The translations under genes and the position numbers were made by a program. Source: Bacteroides salyersiae WAL 10018 = DSM 18765 = JCM 12988 (GTDB lineage Bacteria > Bacteroidota > Bacteroidia > Bacteroidales > Bacteroidaceae). From it: a DNA stretch of 64,000 bases. Where the stretch lies: the NCBI RefSeq assembly GCF_000381365.1, contig NZ_KB905466.1:1881207-1945206 (forward strand), written 5' to 3'. Below the pieces are notes generated by a model. It saw nothing but the letters and a program-made list of their open reading frames with translations, did not search any database and was not told where the DNA came from. Shown here one piece after another: positions 36,685 through 44,943 of this stretch (the stretch's first letter is position 1; each line of letters starts with the position of its first letter).

Positions 36685-39228
36685 TTAATTCGAGCCACCC
36701 TGGCCTCCACCACCTTCGCCGCCTTTCACATCATCATTCTCAATAGAACGGGCAGCTTTCTTCACACTGGCTTTTAACTCACCGATCCGGTAACTCACAC
36801 TAACCCCAAAACGTTGGCGCGAATAACGCGAAGTGCTTTCCTGCCAAAAGTCATCACCGGTCAGCGTATTCTTATTTTTCATGTATTTTTTGAAGAAATT
36901 ACCGGCAAAAGCACTCACTGTCAATCGTTTTTCTTTGAGAAAAGAACGGTTGACACTCACACTGTAGTCATAGTAACTGCTACCCTTACCTTGTAGAGAG
37001 ATATACGGAGTGCTACCCATCAAATTCACACTAAGACGGATATCCAATGGCAAAGTTTGCTGTACACCACCATAAGCAAATACACTCCAGCCACTATTTT
37101 CCAAATTCTGAGACGGACTCTTTAAGCGTGAATAATCTCCCCAAAGATTAAGATATACACGAGTTTTCGGAGAAGCATTCCAATTGACATAGCCACTCAA
37201 ACCCAAATAGCTGCTTTTACCTATATTCTGATAAGTGGAATAAAGCACCTCCTTACCTGTGTGGCTGGTTAAGCCGGGAATATCTTTATCATTCATCAAA
37301 CTGGTCACCCGCTCTATACCATTATTATTAAACGAGTAGTTCAAAGACATATTTATATTAAATTTCTGCGTAAAGTTACTGTAACTCAGATTAAAAGCAT
37401 GACTTTTCTCACTTTCCAATGAAGCATTTCCCTGAGTGACATGAGCCGGATTCGAATCATTCAAGTAAGGATTCAAAAACCAGATACTGGGACGCCAGAT
37501 ACGCATATTATATCCCAAACGAATATTCGACATGTCCGTAATTTTAAATCCCAAACTGGCAGAAGGCACCCAATCGTTGAAATCCGCATCAAAACTCTGC
37601 TCCGGCTTCTCTGTATATTTCACATCCTGCATTGTTCTTTCATAACGCACACCGGCACGACCCGAAAACTTCTTCACCTTAATACCATAACTGACATATG
37701 CCGCCAAAATATCATTCAAATGTTTATAATGGCTACTTCTGTCCTCATCATAATTTTCATCTTTATCATAACGGTTGTTATCGCTATGATTATTACGAAT
37801 AATATATTTCAACCCCGTTTCAAGCGTATGAATTTTTGCAATAGGGGTAGTATAATCAGCCTGAAAAGTATGCTCCGAACTATTCTGTTTCCCATCAGAA
37901 CGTTGACCGGCAAGTGTCTTATTCACGTAGTCTTCCCAGCCCGGCTCTACATGATTAAGCGTATAACCATACCGTGAGTTAGAGGTACTCGGCCTTGCAT
38001 TTATCTTATAAGAAAGGGTAAACATACGATCTTTAAGTTTACGGGAAGTACGCTGATAATCGATATTGCCGCGAACGGAATACCATGAACCATCATTCTC
38101 ATTATCACTTTCATAAGAATAGTAGGGTACTCCCGAAAAAGCAGGATCGGCATTCTTCATCACCGTCTCACCGTAACCCGTCCCATCATTATTTCCACCA
38201 TACATACCAAAACCCATTGTTATCAACCGTAAAGTATCTATTTCATAACTGGCTTCCAAATTACCACTCTGAAAACGGTTCTTTCCCTTACTGGAACTTT
38301 CGGACTGAATCACTGTTTCTTCCTGCTTTCCCTCGGATATAGTTTGCGTCTGACGCTGTGTGGAACTGGAATAACTTCGAGGAGAATTATTTGCATTATA
38401 ATTATAACGTGCCGACAACGTCAGTTTATCTTTCTTAATAGTAGTGTACAAGCTTCCTCCACCACCGGTATTGCTGCCATTTCCGGTAAAAGTAGCCGTA
38501 TAACCTTTAAAACCGCTACCACCTACTGTCACAATATTAAGAATTCCACCAACTCCCTCAGCATCGTATTTTGCACCGGGGTTAGTTATCACTTCAATGT
38601 GTTTAATCGTATTAGCCGGCATACTTTTAAGAACGTCTACCGGATTATCGCTCATCATATTATCCGGCTTACCGTTCACATGAATCTTAAAACTGCTGCT
38701 ACCGTTTACCTTAATATTGTCTTCCCCGTCTACCGTCACTAAAGGAACCTTACGAAGCATTTCCAGTACAGTATTGGTTTTTGAATCCGGATCATCCTGC
38801 ACATTATATTCTATTTTATCAATATCCGCTTTAACCAACGGTTTTTGAGCCACAATCTCAACGCTTCCCAACTCATTGGTAGCCTCCGAAGTATACAAAG
38901 TTCCCAGATCTACTTCTTTCTCACCCGATTTCACTTCAAAATCTTTAGTGACGGTGCTTTTCCCAATCGAAGTAATTGTAATAACATACATCCCCGGCTG
39001 AGCATTCATTTTCTCTTTAAAATTTCCCTGCATATCGGTTACAGCCATTTTCACCGCTTTATCCGGAGCTTTTTTCTCCACTATTTTAATAGTAGCATAG
39101 GGTTCCCCCTCCAGAGTCAGTGAATCGACGAGGATACCTTTTACTATATAAGAAGAGGTAGTCGTGTTTTGTGCATAACTTGCACAAGATGCAATAAGCA
39201 ACATCAATAGTAGTAGTTTGCCTTTCAT
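36685..39228 (-). CDS. TonB-receptor-like outer-membrane beta-barrel protein
   Basis: An 847-residue protein with a signal peptide (LLLMLLIASCASYAQ), a CarboxypepD_reg-like domain (about 25-110), a plug-like domain (about 115-230, GEDNIKVNGSSSFKIHVNGK), and a large barrel of the OMP_b-brl_3 class. The end is a Gly-rich tail (GGEGGGGQGGS), not the usual aromatic-terminated strand. It is not a SusC type and has no SusD neighbour. The cargo is unknown; siderophore, peptide or protein export roles are all possible. Confidence 0.85.
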   Translation of the reverse strand: MKGKLLLLMLLIASCASYAQNTTTSSYIVKGILVDSLTLEGEPYATIKIVEKKAPDKAVKMAVTDMQGNFKEKMNAQPGMYVITITSIGKSTVTKDFEVKSGEKEVDLGTLYTSEATNELGSVEIVAQKPLVKADIDKIEYNVQDDPDSKTNTVLEMLRKVPLVTVDGEDNIKVNGSSSFKIHVNGKPDNMMSDNPVDVLKSMPANTIKHIEVITNPGAKYDAEGVGGILNIVTVGGSGFKGYTATFTGNGSNTGGGGSLYTTIKKDKLTLSARYNYNANNSPRSYSSSTQRQTQTISEGKQEETVIQSESSSKGKNRFQSGNLEASYEIDTLRLITMGFGMYGGNNDGTGYGETVMKNADPAFSGVPYYSYESDNENDGSWYSVRGNIDYQRTSRKLKDRMFTLSYKINARPSTSNSRYGYTLNHVEPGWEDYVNKTLAGQRSDGKQNSSEHTFQADYTTPIAKIHTLETGLKYIIRNNHSDNNRYDKDENYDEDRSSHYKHLNDILAAYVSYGIKVKKFSGRAGVRYERTMQDVKYTEKPEQSFDADFNDWVPSASLGFKITDMSNIRLGYNMRIWRPSIWFLNPYLNDSNPAHVTQGNASLESEKSHAFNLSYSNFTQKFNINMSLNYSFNNNGIERVTSLMNDKDIPGLTSHTGKEVLYSTYQNIGKSSYLGLSGYVNWNASPKTRVYLNLWGDYSRLKSPSQNLENSGWSVFAYGGVQQTLPLDIRLSVNLMGSTPYISLQGKGSSYYDYSVSVNRSFLKEKRLTVSAFAGNFFKKYMKNKNTLTGDDFWQESTSRYSRQRFGVSVSYRIGELKASVKKAARSIENDDVKGGEGGGGQGGSN

Positions 39229-39293
39229 ATTGTCTTTGTTGAAGTTTATAGTCTATAAGACGAAAAATCATATGTTTTGTTACAAGGTTTTGA

Positions 39294-39301
39294 CAAAAGT
39301 A
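39294..39301 (-). promoter_or_regulatory. Probable promoter of the barrel gene
   Basis: The minus strand reads TACTTTTG, fitting TAnnTTTG, with TTCG 19 bases upstream as a weak -33. It lies 66 bases before the start codon. Confidence 0.5.
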
Positions 39302-39565
39302 GAGCCTTTATCCTCCGATACGAAATTTTCGGAGTTAAGAAAGACAAATAAGGAATAAAAAAAGAGTCCTAAAAAAACAAGTTAAAATAATTATCAAAGT
39401 AGCACCCTTACCAAAATATGATGTAAAGTCCATTTTCTACATATAATATGCAAACTTCAAACTAAGGGAAATAAGAATAAAAAAACAATTTAATCAAACA
39501 AATACAAGAGAGGACAATAGTTTTCTTCAATAACATTTGTCTCATTAAACGAAATACTCGATCTA

Positions 39566-39650
39566 TTGGTCGTAGAGAGACATCCCGTTGGTCGTAGAGG
39601 AACGAGTCGTTTCTCTACGAGTTTCACCCTCTTTCTCATAGAGGAAAACG
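39566..39650. repeat. Direct and inverted TTGGTCGTAGAG repeats in a long spacer
   Basis: TTGGTCGTAGAG occurs at 39566-39577 and 39588-39599, exactly 22 bases apart. An inverted copy TTTCTCTACGA follows at about 39610-39620, and CATAGAGGAAAAC at about 39638. The rest of the 39229-40163 stretch is AT-rich with no convincing gene, apart from the two flanking promoters. Confidence 0.6.
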
Positions 39651-40065
39651 GCACCAACATAAAGAGCTAATAACCAAGCAATTATCCATCTTGCTGTTTG
39701 TATCACATTTTCATAACCAAAAGGACTAATACAGCAATATTCCTCACTTAGAAAGCAACAATAAATAAAGACAAAAAAGGCGCAAGAATCCTATTCGGCA
39801 ATCAAACACTCTCTTCTATTTTCTATATCAAAAACTTTATTTTCAATAAAAATAAAAGAATACAACCATATGACTAAAAAAACAAAAAAAGTCAAGCAAT
39901 AATGAACATCTTCAAGAAATAAAAACCTTTTGTTTTTTCATTTGTTATACACAATATAGAGTAATCACAGGAGAGACATTATCAAATAGTCACTTTGCCT
40001 CAGTCTTTTACATGTTTTACAGCAAAAAATTAACCAAAATGTAATATAAAATAGGATTACTAACC

Positions 40066-40096
40066 TTTGTTTATTCAGCTCAATAATATATCTTTG
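40066..40096 (+). promoter_or_regulatory. Promoter of the nucleic-acid locus
   Basis: TTTG (40066-40069), a 19-base spacer and TATCTTTG (40089-40096) match the Bacteroides consensus exactly. The leader to the first start codon is about 60 bases. Confidence 0.8.
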
Positions 40097-40163
40097 CCTA
40101 CTCAATTGTGGCAAAAAATATATATTATATGCCACGAATATTAACTTTTATTTTTTAACATCA

Positions 40164-42557
40164 ATGAAGAATCTAAATTTTCTGAAGTTGTTTTTTGGGA
40201 CAATACTCCTGATTGCCACAGCAACTTTTGTAAGTTGTGTCGATGACAATGATGACACAGAAGCTCCTTTTCTGGAAGTTTCTCCTACAAGTCTGATCTT
40301 TACCACAGATGGCGTTCCTGCCGAAGGAAGCCAAGCATCTTTTGAGATCTTAACCAACCGTCATTGGACGGCAACAGTGAAAGATGACAAATCTTGGGTT
40401 ACTCTCTCCGCAACTGAAGGCGATGGCAGTGCCACCATTCAAGTTAGCATCCCGGAAGGAATCAACGATGAAGCCAACATCGATATTCAAATTTCAAATA
40501 AAGTAGGGCCATTGATGACAGAAACGGTGAAAATTACAAGCGGTAATATCGTGCCGGCAGAAGTAATTTATCACGAAACAGTGGGTAGTACTACCGTAAC
40601 AAACCCTTATCCCTATGTTGATGCATATGAAGGATGGGCTAAAACCGGTATCGGAGCCGCCAATGTAACATATTCCGGTCAGAAAGCGACCATTAGATCC
40701 AGTGGATTGCCCAACAATAATCCGAGTGCCTATGACGGAGCTTCCGGTCCCAATGTTGTCTTTTTCGGTACACTACCCGCAGATTTTGTTATCGGTGACA
40801 TTGCACTGACAACTGAACAAACCAATCTAAAACTGACGTTTGGTGCAAGCTATTCATACAAAGCAGAAGGAGCTACCGATTATGACAACACCTTCGATCC
40901 GAGTAAGTTCACAGTATCACTGAGCGGGGATGGCAATACATGGGTTCCCGTAACTTACACTAAAAATAATGGCGATGCCGAAACACCTTACTGGATTTTT
41001 GCAACGGCAAACTTCACACTTAAACAAACTTCAGCCAAATTATACATTAAATTCACTGCATTAGCAGCATCCGCTATCCGTCTTGACGACATCACTTTGT
41101 CCACAGGTAATGGAGGTCAGGAAATCGATTTAGGGAATGTTACTCCACCGGAACCGGGAGAAACAAAACCAATTACCATTCCTGAACTTATAGGAATGAT
41201 GACTACTACGCAGACTCCAGTAGATGCTACCACTGACCGTACATTCGAAGCTGTTGTACAAAGCAATACGGAAGGTGGAAACTATACGAATAACAACCTT
41301 GTTCTCGCAACGGAAGGAGCAACTGCGGCAGGCAATGGTATTACTCTCTTCGGAAGTCAAGTAGATCCAGCTACATTACAACTTACGCAGGGAGATAAAG
41401 TAAAAGTCACTCTTTATAAAGGCCTTGCTAAAACAGTAAACTACAATGGTATGTACGAAGTAACCGGTTCTCAAACTGACAATTGGGCAAAAGTTGAAAA
41501 AATAGGAACAGCAGCTATCACTCCAATTATCATTACCGCAGATAAACTTACAGAATATCAAGGAATGACAGTAACGATAAAGAATGCAACACCTGAAAAT
41601 GCCGGTATTTGGGGAAGTCAAGATACTCATGCTTTCACTGCGGGTGGCATTACATTCGCTGTATTTTGTAAAGAAGACTCACCGGCATTTGCCAATCAGC
41701 CATTTGTAAAAACAGAAAGCGACATCACTGGTTTGGCGGCAGTCTATAAAAACAATAGTCAACTCGTACCGCGTAACCTGCAAGATGTTATCGGTTTTAA
41801 CTCTACAGATCCTACAATTATCAAAGTGACTCCTTCTCCTGTGAGTTTCCCAGCCACAGGCGGTACCCAAGTTTTAGATGTTGAGATAGCTAATCAAGGA
41901 AGTAATACTATCTCTGCCACTGGATTAAGCGGTATATTATCTTCTACAGTAGATGGTAATAAAATCACAGTTGTAGCAGAAGCAAACAACAGTACAGATC
42001 CTGAAAATCAAACGTTGTCCATTTCACTTACTAACGGTAATACAGTTACTGTGCCCGTAAGCGTTTCTGGACAAGGTAGTGGAAACCAAACAGTAATTTC
42101 TGTAGATTTAACAAACGCAGCCAATTATCCAAGTACATTCCCTAAATTAAAAACGGAAATAAAAGTAGAAGCCCAAACATTCTCATTCGGTGGTTACGAT
42201 TATGTTTTTGCAGGTTCAACCGGGAATGGTTATTATCAAGCAATGAACAGTAATGTTCCTTATATAATAAACGGAAAACAAGGAGCCTACATCGAATTAC
42301 CGGCTATCGCAGACAAAAAGTTAACCAAAGTTACCGCTACCACACGTAGCGGAGCATCTACCAACGTCATGGTAGCTATCGTAGACGGTTCTAACACGGA
42401 AATTCCTGGTGGAAAAGCGATCAAATGGGATCAGGCAGATGGTAACATGGATTATACTTACAATTTAACAGGAACAGCCATCAATACTAAATATAGAATC
42501 TATATTAGTAGCTCTCATAACGCCCAGTTTACAAAATGGGAACTCACTTACGAGTAA
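40164..42557 (+). CDS. BACON / OB-fold-like (DUF5689-type) surface lipoprotein
   Basis: A 797-residue lipoprotein with lipobox TFVSC (Cys25) and an acidic spacer. Domains by eye: a BACON-like domain (about 36-125, NRHWTATVKDDKSWVTLS), a jelly-roll region (about 135-320), a DUF5689-like OB-fold region (about 345-560, with RTFEAVVQSN, LTQGDKVKVTLY), a second BACON-like repeat (about 565-650), and a C-terminal beta domain. No catalytic motif is seen. As first gene of the locus, it may bind the polymer at the surface. OB-type domains often bind nucleic acid or sugars; which one is inferred from the nuclease neighbours. Confidence 0.8.
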   Translation: MKNLNFLKLFFGTILLIATATFVSCVDDNDDTEAPFLEVSPTSLIFTTDGVPAEGSQASFEILTNRHWTATVKDDKSWVTLSATEGDGSATIQVSIPEGINDEANIDIQISNKVGPLMTETVKITSGNIVPAEVIYHETVGSTTVTNPYPYVDAYEGWAKTGIGAANVTYSGQKATIRSSGLPNNNPSAYDGASGPNVVFFGTLPADFVIGDIALTTEQTNLKLTFGASYSYKAEGATDYDNTFDPSKFTVSLSGDGNTWVPVTYTKNNGDAETPYWIFATANFTLKQTSAKLYIKFTALAASAIRLDDITLSTGNGGQEIDLGNVTPPEPGETKPITIPELIGMMTTTQTPVDATTDRTFEAVVQSNTEGGNYTNNNLVLATEGATAAGNGITLFGSQVDPATLQLTQGDKVKVTLYKGLAKTVNYNGMYEVTGSQTDNWAKVEKIGTAAITPIIITADKLTEYQGMTVTIKNATPENAGIWGSQDTHAFTAGGITFAVFCKEDSPAFANQPFVKTESDITGLAAVYKNNSQLVPRNLQDVIGFNSTDPTIIKVTPSPVSFPATGGTQVLDVEIANQGSNTISATGLSGILSSTVDGNKITVVAEANNSTDPENQTLSISLTNGNTVTVPVSVSGQGSGNQTVISVDLTNAANYPSTFPKLKTEIKVEAQTFSFGGYDYVFAGSTGNGYYQAMNSNVPYIINGKQGAYIELPAIADKKLTKVTATTRSGASTNVMVAIVDGSNTEIPGGKAIKWDQADGNMDYTYNLTGTAINTKYRIYISSSHNAQFTKWELTYE

Positions 42558-42562
42558 TTGAT

Positions 42563-42670
42563 GCTTCTCCCCAGCCCTCCCCGCGAGAGAGGGAGCCAAG
42601 TTAGTTTTATAACTAATTAATAAACAAGAGTATCTGCTTCCCTCTCCCACGGAGGAGGCTGGGGAGAGGC
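42563..42670. repeat. CTCTCCCC-type inverted repeat (second copy)
   Basis: Left arm 42563-42596 (CTTCTCCCCAGCCCTCCCC) and right arm 42636-42670 (GGAGGAGGCTGGGGAGAGG) are reverse complements, with TTAGTTTTATAACTAA palindrome between. It is a relative of the repeat at 30995-31137. Confidence 0.85.
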
Positions 42671-42687
42671 TTTAAAACAATTTATAA

Positions 42688-43881
42688 ATGACATCAATTC
42701 ATAAATATTATACAACTGCGATACATACCGCTTTGCTTACAGTGTTGATACTGTGCGTAGGTTCTTGTAGCAGTGATGATCCGGAAGTAGCACAAAGCCC
42801 GAATGATGCCTACTGGAAAGTTTCTTCAACGGTAAGCTCATCCGAAGGATCATCAGCAATTATCATAACAGGTACAACAGGAACTGAATGGGATGCAGAA
42901 ATCACCGAAGGAAGCGGATGGTTCTCGTTCAGCAGTAAAGATTATGCCAACTCTTCCAAACATGGCACCATAAATGACGGATTAAATGTACTGTATGTAT
43001 ATTATAAATCCAACACAGGGAGAGAGCAACGCCAGGCTAAACTATCTCTTCGGTTTGCAGGAGAAGAACCCCAAACCTTCAGCCTCGTTCAAATGGCCGA
43101 ATCGCAACAGAACTTACCGGCTTTCGGAGCATGGGTAGAACTGCCGGAACGTAAAGAGAATGCAAATTATCAATACGTTACACATTACGGGCCATTAAGT
43201 AACAATAAAACAGTCCGTAACTACTCCATTTGCTTCGACAAGACGAAGAAGGCCGCATTATGGGTTGCCTATCCGATACATAATGCCTATCTGACAGGAT
43301 CGGGCAAGCGGACAGACGCATGGGCGTTTGACCCCATCATCCCCATAGCCTATCAGGCAAACTGCATAGACAAGTCGTATAGAGGTAGCTATGACCGGGG
43401 GCATCAATTACCTTCCGCAGACCGTCTGGCGACTAATGAATTGAATGCTCAAACATTCTATATGTCGAATATGACTCCACAATTGAACCGACTCAATCAG
43501 GATATGTGGGCCAATCTTGAAAACAAAGTTCGCAACAATAAATGCTCCGATACTTTATATGTAGTAACCGGTGTGTATTTCGATTCAAATGCGACGACGT
43601 ACGACGGAGCCGGCAACATTGTATCACTCCCGTCAAACTACTATAAGGTATTATTGCGTACCAAAAGTGGTTCGACAGGCAAAGCAATCAAAGATTGTTC
43701 GGCAGACGAGCTGATTTCTATCGGATTCTGGGTGGAACATAAATCCTACGGACAGGATATTCCCCGGTCTATTTGCACTAAAGTTGCCGATATCGAGGCC
43801 AAAACCGGTTTCACTTTTTTCCCACAAGTATCCGCTTCTGTAAAACAACAAAATAACCCTACGCAGTGGGGAATTAACTAA
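42688..43881 (+). CDS. DNA/RNA non-specific endonuclease lipoprotein
   Basis: A 397-residue lipoprotein (lipobox CVGSC, Cys27). The N-terminal part (about 40-138) is a BACON-like domain. The rest is a beta-beta-alpha-metal nuclease of the NUC1/NucA family, with DRGH at 236-239 (H239 the general base) and the metal-site block NMTPQLNRLNQDMWANLE at about 261-278. It would cut extracellular or periplasmic DNA and RNA without sequence preference. It is followed after 12 bases by a second nuclease, showing an operon for nucleic-acid breakdown. Confidence 0.92.
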   Translation: MTSIHKYYTTAIHTALLTVLILCVGSCSSDDPEVAQSPNDAYWKVSSTVSSSEGSSAIIITGTTGTEWDAEITEGSGWFSFSSKDYANSSKHGTINDGLNVLYVYYKSNTGREQRQAKLSLRFAGEEPQTFSLVQMAESQQNLPAFGAWVELPERKENANYQYVTHYGPLSNNKTVRNYSICFDKTKKAALWVAYPIHNAYLTGSGKRTDAWAFDPIIPIAYQANCIDKSYRGSYDRGHQLPSADRLATNELNAQTFYMSNMTPQLNRLNQDMWANLENKVRNNKCSDTLYVVTGVYFDSNATTYDGAGNIVSLPSNYYKVLLRTKSGSTGKAIKDCSADELISIGFWVEHKSYGQDIPRSICTKVADIEAKTGFTFFPQVSASVKQQNNPTQWGIN

Positions 43882-43893
43882 TAACTCTGGCAT

Positions 43894-44928
43894 ATGAAAA
43901 AGCTATTGATTCCTTCTATTTTCTTTGTGTTACTGATTTCATTCAGTTTCGCACAGAAGCCTTATAAGGTGGTTTTCTATAATCTCGAGAACTTCTTTGA
44001 TACAATCAATGATCCCGAAGTTCTGGATGACGAGTTCACTCCTGATGGCCCCAAGAAATGGAATACAGCCAAATATAACAAAAAGCTCAACAACACAGAG
44101 CGAGTACTTTTTGATATTGCAGCCATCGATAAGAATTATCCGATTGTAATCGGTGTTTCCGAAGTAGAGACCAGAGGCGTGCTGGAAGACATCGTAGCAA
44201 CGCCCAAACTGGCACCGGCTAATTACCGAATCGCCCATTTTGATTCACCGGAAGCACGTGGTGTGGATGTGGCATTCCTTTACCGACCGGATGTGTTCAA
44301 AATAGAAGGACAGTATCCCGTAAAAACAGTCATTCCTTCGCTACCCCATTTCAAAACGCGTGATATCCTTACCATGTGGGGAACGATCGAAGATGAGCCT
44401 TTCTTCTTCATGGTAGCACACTGGCCCTCACGTTTGGGAGGCAAAGAAGCTTCGGAGTTTAAACGCATCGCGGTAGGAGAACAAATGCGCAGTATTGCCG
44501 ACTCCGTGTTACGGGCAAATCCGGCCACCAAAATCATTGCAATGGGAGACTTTAACGATGATCCGACAGACAAGAGCATCGCTCAAGGATTGGGTGCGAA
44601 ATTCAAACTGAAAGATCTCAAGAAGGGAGATATGTACAATCCATATGCAGACATGCTGAAAGCCGGATTCGGTTCACTGGCTTATGGTGATGCATGGAAT
44701 ATTTTCGACAACATTGTCATGAGTGAGAATCTGGCTAAAGGTTCGACCGGTAAGCTCCAGCTTCAGAAAGCACCCGGCTCCAAATTCTATGGCAATATCT
44801 TTAAGCAACGATACATGGTGCAAAAAGAGGGACAATACAAGGGATATCCGTTGCGTACATATGTGGGCAATAATTTTCAGGGAGGTTTCAGTGATCACTT
44901 CCCCGTATATATCTATATAGGTAAATAA
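43894..44928 (+). CDS. Secreted endonuclease/exonuclease/phosphatase family protein
   Basis: A 344-residue exported protein (signal peptide ending ISFSFAQ) of the EEP/DNase I-like fold. Diagnostic blocks are FYNLENFFD, IGVSEVETRG (metal-binding Glu), HWPSR, AMGDFNDDP (catalytic Asp/Asn) and FSDHFPVYI (terminal Asp-His pair). EEP enzymes hydrolyse phosphodiesters or phosphomonoesters in nucleic acids, nucleotides or lipids. Between a non-specific nuclease and a TonB-type receptor, an exonuclease or DNase role is most likely. Confidence 0.88.
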   Translation: MKKLLIPSIFFVLLISFSFAQKPYKVVFYNLENFFDTINDPEVLDDEFTPDGPKKWNTAKYNKKLNNTERVLFDIAAIDKNYPIVIGVSEVETRGVLEDIVATPKLAPANYRIAHFDSPEARGVDVAFLYRPDVFKIEGQYPVKTVIPSLPHFKTRDILTMWGTIEDEPFFFMVAHWPSRLGGKEASEFKRIAVGEQMRSIADSVLRANPATKIIAMGDFNDDPTDKSIAQGLGAKFKLKDLKKGDMYNPYADMLKAGFGSLAYGDAWNIFDNIVMSENLAKGSTGKLQLQKAPGSKFYGNIFKQRYMVQKEGQYKGYPLRTYVGNNFQGGFSDHFPVYIYIGK

Positions 44929-44943
44929 AAATCTTCAATATTT

